From contig JAKBHQ010000260.1 of assembly GCA_021836665.1 (NCBI GenBank), forward strand, positions 1 to 30,260: a DNA stretch of 30,260 nt, written 5' to 3'. Positions 1 to 6,429 of the stretch are shown piece after piece. The translations under genes and the position numbers were made by a program. This DNA is from Thermoplasmata archaeon. GTDB lineage: Bacteria; Actinomycetota; Acidimicrobiia; Acidimicrobiales; Acidimicrobiaceae. The notes beneath the pieces were generated by a model. The model made no database searches, was not told the DNA's origin, and saw only the letters and a list, made by a program, of their open reading frames with translations. Positions within the stretch are counted from its first letter, which is position 1; each line of letters starts with the position of its first letter.

Positions 1-111
1 ACTCGGGAGTCTTTTGGGAGTGAACTTGCCCTCTTGTTCCCAGCGCCGTACCGTACTTGGACTACGCCCAATCCGTTTTGCAAACTCGCCAATGCTGTAT
101 GTATTAGCCAT
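1..111 (-). CDS. IS607-type serine recombinase (TnpA), N-terminal part only
   Basis: The first 37 codons of a gene that runs off the left edge. The visible part is a MerR-like helix-turn-helix: YSIGEFAKRIGRSPSTVRRW (residues 5-24) followed by EQEGKFTPKRLPS. In IS607-family transposases this domain sits at the N terminus of a small serine recombinase and binds the element ends; the catalytic domain would lie outside the window. The ATG at 109-111 is the likely start, since a good sigma70-like promoter lies just upstream. No TnpB gene is seen on this side. A stand-alone MerR regulator is the alternative, because the recombinase domain is not visible. The phrase TPKRLPS favours IS607, where a similar stretch precedes GHRRY/GHRYY. 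Confidence 0.7.
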   Translation of the reverse strand, partial: MANTYSIGEFAKRIGRSPSTVRRWEQEGKFTPKRLPS

Positions 112-122
112 TACAGTTAAGT

Positions 123-163
123 ATAGTAAATACTGGATAGCAAAGTGTCAACTGTTGTTTGCT
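123..163 (-). promoter_or_regulatory. Promoter of the IS607-type gene with an inverted repeat over the -35 region
   Basis: Read on the minus strand there is a perfect TTGACA (plus positions 146-151), a 17-base spacer and TACTAT (123-128), about 12 bases before the ATG. An inverted repeat AGCAAA/TTTGCT (139-144 and 158-163 on the plus strand) brackets the -35 hexamer and could be an operator or a recombinase-binding site. The boxes are seen directly; the operator role is inference. Confidence 0.6.
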
Positions 164-220
164 GCTTCCCACCCTGAATGACTCATGAGGGAGGCACTGG
201 AATGGTGACCGACGGGGATT

Positions 221-233
221 ATCGGAGTCCGAT
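221..233. promoter_or_regulatory. 13-bp palindrome, possible operator of the riboswitch-MutS-like operon
   Basis: ATCGGA-G-TCCGAT is a perfect dyad with a single central base. It lies where the -35 region would be for the extended -10 box at 241-249. No good -35 hexamer exists there, which fits a promoter that relies on an extended -10 or on a bound protein. Function is inferred from position only. Confidence 0.35.
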
Positions 234-240
234 GACAGGC

Positions 241-249
241 TGGTAAGAT
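241..249 (+). promoter_or_regulatory. Extended -10 promoter for the fluoride riboswitch transcript
   Basis: TGGTAAGAT reads as TGN followed by a TAAGAT -10 hexamer (244-249). A start about seven bases downstream would fall at 255-257, the first bases of the riboswitch aptamer. That agreement between predicted transcript start and aptamer edge is the main support. Confidence 0.5.
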
Positions 250-254
250 TACAG

Positions 255-303
255 GTGGCGATGGAGCTCGCCGATATGCGCCGCAAGGCTGATGGCTCCT
301 TTT
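255..303 (+). promoter_or_regulatory. Fluoride riboswitch aptamer (crcB motif)
   Basis: The segment carries the hallmark parts of the fluoride-binding RNA in order. P1 is GGCGA (257-261) with TCGCC (268-272). The loop between them holds GATGGAGC. P2 is GCC (280-282) with GGC (287-289), capped by a GNRA loop GCAA. Next comes the conserved CTGATGGC stretch (289-296). The pseudoknot is GGAGC (263-267) with GCTCC (295-299). From memory, Thermotoga and Bacillus aptamers have the same GGCGATG...GCTGATG framework with a covarying pseudoknot. The joining segment GATATG (273-278) departs from the usual A-rich AAAC form and is the weakest match. The class senses intracellular fluoride and usually switches on detoxification genes. 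Here the downstream genes are a leader ORF and two MutS-like ATPases, not crcB or eriC. Confidence 0.85.
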
Positions 304-326
304 GGTTGGCGCGAACTAAAAGGAGG
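296..326 (+). promoter_or_regulatory. Riboswitch expression platform: hairpin hiding a Shine-Dalgarno sequence
   Basis: CTCCTTTTGGTT (296-307) pairs with AACTAAAAGGAG (314-325) around the loop GGCGCG: 12 pairs, one of them G304-U317, which is allowed only in plus-strand RNA. The 3' arm contains the Shine-Dalgarno AGGAGG (321-326). The 5' arm begins with the CTCC that the aptamer needs for its pseudoknot (295-299), so ligand-bound aptamer and full hairpin exclude each other. Without fluoride the SD would be hidden; with fluoride it would be freed, an ON switch at translation. A helix 266-271/326-331 (GCTCGC/GCGAGC) would further stabilise the off state and break aptamer P1. No U-tract follows, so a transcription terminator is unlikely. 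Confidence 0.7.
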
Positions 327-332
327 CGAGCT

Positions 333-461
333 TTGGGCTTCATCGAAAATTCCTTTCTCAGCCATAGTCCGAATTGCTCCAGTATCGAATCGAGGTGCCT
401 GGGCGCCACCGGCGAAGCGATGATTGAATTTTCCTTTTACTTTGGGAGGCGATTTCAGTGA
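333..461 (+). CDS. Putative 42-aa leader peptide coupled to the MutS-like gene
   Basis: A TTG start at 333-335 lies six bases after a strong AGGAGG (321-326), the very SD controlled by the riboswitch hairpin. The ORF runs 42 codons and ends in TGA at 459-461, overlapping the GTG start (458-460) of the MutS-like gene in a GTGA arrangement. The peptide starts LGFIENSFLSHSPNCSSIES and ends FYFGRRFQ; it has two cysteines and no membrane segment, and I recognise no family. It may be a true small protein, or only a device that carries ribosomes to the next start, which also has its own SD (GGGAGG, 444-449). Spacing and overlap are seen directly; translation is inferred. Confidence 0.5.
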   Translation: MGFIENSFLSHSPNCSSIESRCLGATGEAMIEFSFYFGRRFQ

Positions 462-2035
462 CTTCTCGGAGGGAAGGGATTCAGGAAAGCGTCCAGCCTG
501 GGCCGAAAGACGGTACACTCAGGAGCATTCTTTTTCCGTTCTCCGCCACTTCAAGGGCAGTTGCGGCGGTAACTATCGCGGACCTTCATCTAGACCGGAT
601 TATCGGGTCGATACTTTGTGGACAAAGTAACACAGAGTTGGAAAAATACTTCCATGAACTACCCGACGATACCGAGACAATAGCCTACAGGCAGGCAGTA
701 TTTCTTGACCTGGGAGATAGCGTCACATATTCGCTCCTGGAGGCCTTTGCGGCAAAGCTAGCTGCTATAGCCGATGCCACGGTTTCCGTAAAAAAGTCAA
801 GTTATCGACTACACGTTGAACTTCGCCTTTTGGACCTTGCACAGCAATACATAGATCTGCTGCTGGAAGCCAGCATGACCTTATCTGATTTAAATTTCAG
901 GTCCGCCGCACTAGTAGACATTGCTGGCTGCCTCCGATCGATCAGTAAAAGTTTGGAGTTTGCCGACTTTTGCACCCAGGCAAGGGATCTCAAGGCAAGG
1001 TTAAGTGAGATCGAATACACCTTATTCATTCGTGACGGAACCGTTAGGGTGGAAGGTTATCAGGGAGAAGAGGACTACGCAGACGAAGTCCTTAAGTTGT
1101 TTAGTCGCTTCAATGAAGATTTGACATCGCAGCGAGAGGCCACTTCAAACATTGCCGGTGGCATGGACCACGTCAGGGCGGCAATATTGCGACTAGTAAG
1201 CCAGGTATTTCCAAACGAGTTCCGAGATCTATCTCAATTTCACGTTAATTGGCCGGACTTCATCGATGGTGACCTCCTTATGTACTTTCGAGAACTCGCT
1301 TTCTACTTAGCTGTGCAAAAGAAGGTGAATTCCCTGACAAAGGTGGGTAATCTATTTTCAATTCCGCAGGTTTACACCGGTGAAGGCGAAAGTAGCGCAG
1401 ATGGCAATTTTGACCTGGCACTTGCGATAAAACTCGAAGCGGAAGGGGATCGCCCCATCGCAAACGATTGGTGCCTGGCAAAAGATGAATACGTAATTGT
1501 AGTAACTGGGCCGAACGACGGCGGCAAGACGACTTTTGCTCGGGCCTTTGGTCAACTTCACTATATGGCTCGCCTCGGTTGTCCTGTGCCAGCTGCTAAG
1601 GCGAAGGTGCAAGCCTTCGATCTTCTAATTACTCATTTTGAATCTGAGGAGCGGGCGACTCTTGACCAGGGTCGGCTTGCATCAGATCTTTCGTCTGCTA
1701 AAGCTGCTCTAGAACTAGCGGGACCGAACTCGGTTCTGATTTTCAACGAGATTTTCTCCTCGACCGGTCTGCAAGACGCTAAATGTCTCGGCCTAAGACT
1801 TCTGGGGACAATATGTGAAAAAAGGTCGAGGGCGGTTTATGTTACCTTTGTCGACGAGCTCGCACTTGCAGGGTCAAGTATCGTCTCTATGGCCGTCGCT
1901 GTCGCCAAAGGCGACCCCGCGAGGCGTTTTTTTACTCTCACACGTTCAGCACCTACTGGGAGATCATATGCACTACTTATGGCAGAGAAATTCGGTTTGA
2001 CTAGGGATATGTTAAAGGACCGTTTAGAGAGATGA
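458..2035 (+). CDS. MutS-like ATPase, first of a tandem pair
   Basis: A 525-aa protein with a C-terminal MutS-type ABC ATPase domain after a roughly 330-residue, mostly helical N-terminal region resembling the MutS lever/clamp part. Walker A is GPNDGGKTT (residues 351-359). It is followed by LLITHFESEE and DQGRLASDL, then the Walker B region VLIFNEIFSST (426-436), where the usual Asp before the catalytic Glu is Asn430. The mismatch-recognition domain I with its Phe-x-Glu motif and the MutS2 Smr domain are both absent, so it is neither canonical MutS1 nor MutS2. The GTG start has GGGAGG eight bases upstream. It follows the fluoride-riboswitch leader and overlaps the next gene by four bases. 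The two products probably form a heterodimer acting on DNA or RNA structures, which is inference. Confidence 0.85.
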   Translation: MTSRREGIQESVQPGPKDGTLRSILFPFSATSRAVAAVTIADLHLDRIIGSILCGQSNTELEKYFHELPDDTETIAYRQAVFLDLGDSVTYSLLEAFAAKLAAIADATVSVKKSSYRLHVELRLLDLAQQYIDLLLEASMTLSDLNFRSAALVDIAGCLRSISKSLEFADFCTQARDLKARLSEIEYTLFIRDGTVRVEGYQGEEDYADEVLKLFSRFNEDLTSQREATSNIAGGMDHVRAAILRLVSQVFPNEFRDLSQFHVNWPDFIDGDLLMYFRELAFYLAVQKKVNSLTKVGNLFSIPQVYTGEGESSADGNFDLALAIKLEAEGDRPIANDWCLAKDEYVIVVTGPNDGGKTTFARAFGQLHYMARLGCPVPAAKAKVQAFDLLITHFESEERATLDQGRLASDLSSAKAALELAGPNSVLIFNEIFSSTGLQDAKCLGLRLLGTICEKRSRAVYVTFVDELALAGSSIVSMAVAVAKGDPARRFFTLTRSAPTGRSYALLMAEKFGLTRDMLKDRLER

Positions 2036-3531
2036 GGGTCAATCTTCTTTTTTCCGACGGAGGACTAACAGTAATAAAACGCAATGGAAATAGCCAAGCT
2101 GCCGTCGTGGAGGATCTGGATTTGGAAACGATCTTCGCTACGATGTCCAAGGGCGATGAGCTTATCGAGCAGGTCGTTTGGTCGGTTATCTTGGAGCGCA
2201 GTGTTCCAGTTGAAGTTATTCTGTTCCGCCAGCAAGTTTTGCAAGACGTGCTGGCGGAACCTGAGACTTGTAGGAAGATATACGAAATTGCCTCTGAGGC
2301 CGGTCAGGCCGAGCGCAAAGTTTACGGCGGCCTATTTGCCAGGACTCCTTCGGCGCGACTGTTTCGCTCTGTACGTGTTCTGAATGTCTATTTGGCTCTG
2401 CTTCGGGAGTTAACGGAGACTGTCCTAAAAACCGGCGGCAGGATGAGTTCAAAGGGAATGTCTAGTTTCGAAAACACCATTATCGACAATTTAAACGAGC
2501 AATATCTCGCAAGTGTGGATGAACAGTTGAAGTACCTCACCTTTCCTGATGGGGTGCTCCTCGGGGCGAGGCTCGCGCAGCGTAGCGAGGGGAGGGGTTA
2601 TCGATTATTACGTCGAAATGATGGATATAAGAAGTGGTGGGACAGAGTCTCTCCGAGGACTAATAGACAGACCTTCCGGATTGCGCCCCGCGACGAATCT
2701 GGAGGCAGGATCCTTGCAGAGATTCAAGACCAGGGGGTTTTTGAAGCTGCAGAAGCGGTGCTTTGCGCCGCTCAACATATCAAGGGATTCTTTGCGACGT
2801 TACGCAGTGAAATGGCATTTTATATAGGTTGCCTAAATTTTTACGAAGCAATTGTTCCTTTAAATGCGCCAATTTGCTGGCCCATACCCTTACCGCCCAG
2901 AGAAGGAGTCTTGAGATTCTCCGGACATTGGGCTACGGCACTAGCCCTTAGGACGGGGATGCCGACGGTTGCAAATGATCTTGGAGTCGATGGTGTGCTT
3001 CGAGTGGTTATCACTGGCGCAAATTCCGGCGGAAAATCCACTTGGCTACGTAGCGTTGGTCAATCCATGCTGATGATGCAGGCGGGCATGTTCGTACTCG
3101 CGGATTCATTTAATGCAAGTATTTTCGACGGATTGTACACCCATTTCAGCAGGGGGGAAGATCAAAATCTAATCGGTGGAAGATTGGATGAAGAACTTAG
3201 TCGACTAAGTGGTGTGATCGATGAAATTTCCCCGGATTCCATTCTGCTGATGAACGAATCCTTCTCATCAACCAACGAGTTAGAGGGTTCGGCCGTTGCA
3301 GAGGAGGTTTTGGGTGCCCTTTCCGAAGCAGGAGTACGCTGTTTCTTGGTGACGCATATGCACCAACTTGTGGCGGGTTTGCAAGCGGCGGCACAGAAGG
3401 GCGACCGGTTCTTGATCGCTGAGCGACGTGCTGACGCTCAGCGAACATACCGGATCCTTGTCGGGTATCCGCAAGCGACTAGCTTCGCCTACGACCTCTA
3501 CCAGAAGATCGGTGGTTTCGGAAGTGGATAG
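2032..3531 (+). CDS. MutS-like ATPase, second of a tandem pair
   Basis: A 499-aa paralogue of the preceding gene, starting at ATG 2032 within an ATGA overlap with its stop. It has the same layout: a helical N-terminal region, then a MutS-type ATPase with Walker A GANSGGKST (residues 329-337), YTHFSRGEDQ, a GGRLDEELSRL signature-like stretch, Walker B region ILLMNESFSST (404-414) and VTHMHQLV as the switch-His region. Asn408 replaces the usual Walker B Asp, exactly as in the partner, while Glu409 is kept. No Smr or mismatch-recognition domain is visible. The MutS family works as dimers with composite ATP sites, so two co-translated, diverged paralogues suggest an obligate heterodimer. Substrate and pathway are unknown; the riboswitch points to a fluoride-stress role. 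Confidence 0.85.
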   Translation: MRVNLLFSDGGLTVIKRNGNSQAAVVEDLDLETIFATMSKGDELIEQVVWSVILERSVPVEVILFRQQVLQDVLAEPETCRKIYEIASEAGQAERKVYGGLFARTPSARLFRSVRVLNVYLALLRELTETVLKTGGRMSSKGMSSFENTIIDNLNEQYLASVDEQLKYLTFPDGVLLGARLAQRSEGRGYRLLRRNDGYKKWWDRVSPRTNRQTFRIAPRDESGGRILAEIQDQGVFEAAEAVLCAAQHIKGFFATLRSEMAFYIGCLNFYEAIVPLNAPICWPIPLPPREGVLRFSGHWATALALRTGMPTVANDLGVDGVLRVVITGANSGGKSTWLRSVGQSMLMMQAGMFVLADSFNASIFDGLYTHFSRGEDQNLIGGRLDEELSRLSGVIDEISPDSILLMNESFSSTNELEGSAVAEEVLGALSEAGVRCFLVTHMHQLVAGLQAAAQKGDRFLIAERRADAQRTYRILVGYPQATSFAYDLYQKIGGFGSG

Positions 3532-4085
<554 letters not shown>

Positions 4086-4107
4086 CGATTACTAGCGAAG
4101 GTAATCG
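4086..4107 (-). terminator. Hairpin across the adc stop codon, weak terminator candidate
   Basis: CGATTAC (4086-4092) and GTAATCG (4101-4107) form a perfect 7-bp stem with an eight-base loop. The adc stop codon (4092-4094) lies at the stem-loop border on the minus strand. There is no T-tract after it on either strand, so it may protect the mRNA 3' end or act only weakly as a terminator. Confidence 0.35.
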
Positions 4108-4829
4108 TGTACTACCACACCAAGATCCAAGGTTAGATCTGCAACCAGATGAGCTGCCGAGATTACCTCTCTCACGGGGAGATCGGCGACGGGCGCCAGA
4201 GCGTGTGGGTGCAGCTCAATAGCTGATGGGCCGGTCCACGCACCTTTAAGGGTGATATCGCTTAGGTAGTACTTGACCAATTCACACACCCTCGGGGTAG
4301 CATCAACATGAGGAATGATCTTGAGCAGAAAGCTCGGTTCCTTTAGTGAAGACAATACGGCATCATGATCGAGTTGACGATGCTTGTACCCCATTGTGCC
4401 AATTGCAACCCGTAATTTTCCGTAGTCGAGGGTACCCACTAGGGTGTCTATTTCGACTTCTAAACACGGATTAGCGAGCTTTTTCGGAAAACCCCAGATT
4501 TCCCTGCCACCGGCGATAGGAGGATGGTCGTTTAGGTACATTGAGTGTACGTATCCGCCCTTTTCCCCGTTGAATTCGACTGGAATAACTTGGCCGGATT
4601 CGGTGTAGTCGCCAAAGCCCGTGCTGTCAGGCATTCTAATGAACTCATATTTCACCACGTTGTCTAGGATCTTGAGTGGCTTGGGAACTACCTTTTCGAG
4701 GGCTGCAGCATCGGTTCTGTATGTAATGATCATGTATTCGCGATTGACAAACCGATATGGGCCCTTAGGATACCCTGGGCTCGTCAGTGGCATCGCGAAA
4801 GCTGATTGTACGACGTCTTTTATCTCCAA
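4092..4829 (-). CDS. adc: Acetoacetate decarboxylase
   Basis: Decarboxylates acetoacetate to acetone and CO2, or acts on a related beta-keto acid. The protein matches the clostridial enzyme along its length as I remember it: [14 protein letters not shown] and [12 protein letters not shown] near the N terminus, [14 protein letters not shown], the active-site EIWGFPKKL with the Schiff-base Lys116 and its neighbour Lys117, [13 protein letters not shown], and [18 protein letters not shown] chose the TTG at 4827-4829 because GGAG sits six bases upstream and the product, 245 aa, is almost exactly the clostridial length. An upstream TTG at 4875-4877 would add 16 residues but has no SD. It is a single gene with no solventogenesis neighbours. 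A long non-coding upstream region with a palindrome may regulate it. Confidence 0.93.
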   Translation of the reverse strand: MEIKDVVQSAFAMPLTSPGYPKGPYRFVNREYMIITYRTDAAALEKVVPKPLKILDNVVKYEFIRMPDSTGFGDYTESGQVIPVEFNGEKGGYVHSMYLNDHPPIAGGREIWGFPKKLANPCLEVEIDTLVGTLDYGKLRVAIGTMGYKHRQLDHDAVLSSLKEPSFLLKIIPHVDATPRVCELVKYYLSDITLKGAWTGPSAIELHPHALAPVADLPVREVISAAHLVADLTLDLGVVVHDYLR

Positions 4830-4951
4830 CTCTATCTCCACTTCCCTCGTCGGATGGTTCTTGAAGTCGCCAGTCAACTAAGATCGGCGTGACATCCTGC
4901 TCCACAGAAGCGCCAACTTCATTTCCTGTACTACCGGTACAACCTAACAGA

Positions 4952-4988
4952 GAACGCGTTCGCAGAAGTTTGCTCTTTGCAAAGCTTC
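4952..4988. promoter_or_regulatory. Palindrome and hairpin upstream of adc
   Basis: GAACGCGTTC (4952-4961) is a perfect 10-bp palindrome. Directly beside it, GAAGTTTGC (4965-4973) pairs with GCAAA-G-CTTC (4979-4988): nine pairs, one bulged G, a five-base loop. Both lie about 120 bases upstream of the chosen adc start. They may be an operator and leader structure, or belong to an unrelated plus-strand transcript. No clear promoter boxes were found. Confidence 0.35.
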
Positions 4989-5149
4989 AGTATTCACGCC
5001 CGTTCAGATCTAGTCGCAAGGGCGGCCATGTTGTCAGCTAGCGGTTTTTGTGTCTGTCCGCCACCCAAAAATGTGTTAGGTCCTATAGGTTGAGTTTGCT
5101 GCTGTTATGAGATGCGCTTCTGATATTTCAGAGTTGACATCGTTAGGGC

Positions 5150-5178
5150 GGGAGGTGCTGGTATTACCTCCTTTTCTC
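5150..5178 (+). terminator. Intrinsic terminator with no annotated gene upstream
   Basis: GGAGGT (5151-5156) pairs with ACCTCC (5166-5171) around a nine-base loop, and TTTTCTC follows at once on the plus strand. This has the form of a rho-independent terminator. The plus-strand sequence before it, 4880-5150, has no convincing CDS, so it may end a small non-coding RNA. The alternative is a chance match. Confidence 0.5.
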
Positions 5179-5413
5179 AAATGGTACTTAACAGCAACGG
5201 CAACGAAACTGTGTCGTTCGGACCGAGACTCCGAAGTCGAATTCCTCTTCGAATTGACAATCCTGGCCACCCGGTTCAGACCGATCTTCCCGTGTGCGAA
5301 AGATAAGTCACAACGGTTTCTCACGCTGTTGTCGGGAGCCTGAATGAGGATTACCGTCCGTTTGGGATCGGTCGATTTCCCCAGATGTAACGTGCTTGAG
5401 CTATAGCGAAGGA

Positions 5414-5896
5414 GGAGGCTGTGGTTGGAGAAGGGCCGCTCGGTTTGTGTAGCGGAACCGACCGGGAGATATGCGATATTTATCTATCGCTGAGGGGATT
5501 GCAACAGTTGCCCCAGTGGTGCGCTACAACAAGATCTAATGAACTTGCGGGAGTGGGCACTCTCGCAAGGTACGCAACGTCAGGCGGCATACAAGTGGTA
5601 TTGTGTCGGCAAATTGCCTGTGCCCGTGCGTAAAGTCGGTCAACTCATACTGGTGGGTGACTGATAGCCACAGCCAGCGCCTGTCCGTTCCCAGGCGATT
5701 TGCTACAGGCGGCAGTTCGATTGATGGGACGACTCATCACCCAGGGAGAGTACTAAGACCAGCAGTAACGCTGGCCGTGCTTGGCGAGGCGAGAAGAACT
5801 CTCGGACTAGTGAGGACGAAGTCCGAGACGAGAACCTCGTAAAAGGTGCAACTTAATGAGTGGACTCACTATTTATCACTCAGATGCAGCGGCTCC
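5414..5896 (+). ncRNA. Candidate large structured RNA, class unknown
   Basis: No convincing CDS, but a dense run of helices: 5473-5478/5485-5490; 5495-5497/5512-5514 enclosing 5501-5504/5508-5511; 5544-5554/5559-5569 (11 bp); 5635-5642/5658-5665 (8 bp); 5678-5683/5692-5697; 5722-5726/5735-5739; 5759-5763/5770-5774; 5785-5789/5835-5839 enclosing 5801-5807/5821-5827 (7 bp). A long-range helix 5433-5440/5888-5895 (8 bp) could close the whole domain. All four non-Watson-Crick pairs I used are G-U when read as plus-strand RNA and would be A-C mismatches on the other strand, which argues for structure and orientation. I compared it from memory with RNase P RNA, tmRNA, SRP RNA, group I and II introns and glmS, and found none of their signatures. 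No promoter was identified. The exact ends are guesses. Confidence 0.5.
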
Positions 5897-6391
5897 GGTA
5901 TCACTATATTAGGCCGAGTGTGTTGGCCGTGATCCTATAAAATGCGGTGGGTTAAAACGGGCGAAGCTGTGCGGTTGAATCCACTTGGTGCGTCTGGAAA
6001 TGCGGTGCCATAAAAACCAGTCGATGCGGCGAATAAGTTCCATTAGTGTTTCAATAATTTTCTCCAACAGTATAGTACAATTATAATTTCGATAATTCAA
6101 GAAAGCAGACATAGACTCTACGAATAGTCCAAGACGGTGAAGAAGCAGCAGGACGATTGTCTAAGCCATGTTCCTGGATTTACTCTAAGGAATCTGAAGA
6201 CTGCGAAGACTATTTATTATTAGACGAGTTTTATGTATACTTATCCGTCCTTCTTTTCAGCGTATAGCCCGGGCGTGCACCGAACTACCTGCATGATTGC
6301 GAGGGAGCGCAATGAATGTGGCTTTTGTGCATTGGGTGAGGCGTGAGTAAATCGACCAGGAATTGCATAATATGGACATTACTATTACGTT
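5897..6391. other. Gene-free stretch, AT-rich towards the right
   Basis: No CDS, RNA gene or strong repeat could be supported. A 10-base direct repeat AAATGCGGTG occurs at 5940-5949 and 5998-6007. The part from about 6045 to 6100 is AT-rich. It may be the remains of a decayed gene or the long 5' region of the regulator gene downstream. Confidence 0.4.
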
Positions 6392-6420
6392 ATTAACTAG
6401 CCCAGTATTCATTAGTTAGT
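6392..6420. promoter_or_regulatory. Inverted repeat at the start of the SufR-like gene, possible autoregulatory operator
   Basis: ATTAACTA (6392-6399) and TAGTTAGT (6413-6420) form an 8-bp inverted repeat with one G-T pair, ending nine bases before the ATG of a DNA-binding regulator. As the gene has no Shine-Dalgarno and may be leaderless, the repeat would overlap the core promoter, fitting self-repression. This is inference from placement. Confidence 0.4.
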
Positions 6421-6429
6421 CGGGCTTGA

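Noticed and set aside
173..187. TGACTCATG near 175-187 as another copy of the array at 27353
   Set aside because: A single nine-base match without the rest of the 14-bp unit; chance is sufficient.
255..332. A longer leader protein starting at 255
   Set aside because: That stretch is the riboswitch aptamer and its hairpin; the only good SD serves TTG 333.
5801..5839. Hammerhead-like ribozyme core (CTAGTGA-hairpin-GAGAC)
   Set aside because: The conserved GA after CU is inverted to AG and the GAAA after stem II reads GAGA, so the catalytic core is not formed. The helices are kept as part of the larger RNA candidate.
5107..5842. Open frames at 5107-5343, 5421-5633 and 5603-5842 as genes
   Set aside because: They lack family resemblance or fit poorly with codon context, and they overlap a terminator and a run of RNA helices. 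The frame at 5421 has a fair SD, so it is the least certain rejection.
5518..5900. Group II intron starting at GTGCGC
   Set aside because: The start matches the loose 5' consensus, but no domain V hairpin with its AGC triad or any maturase remnant was found in the following kilobase.
5940..6007. Direct repeat AAATGCGGTG (two copies, 58 bases apart) as element ends
   Set aside because: Short, imperfect outside ten bases, and nothing mobile lies between the copies.
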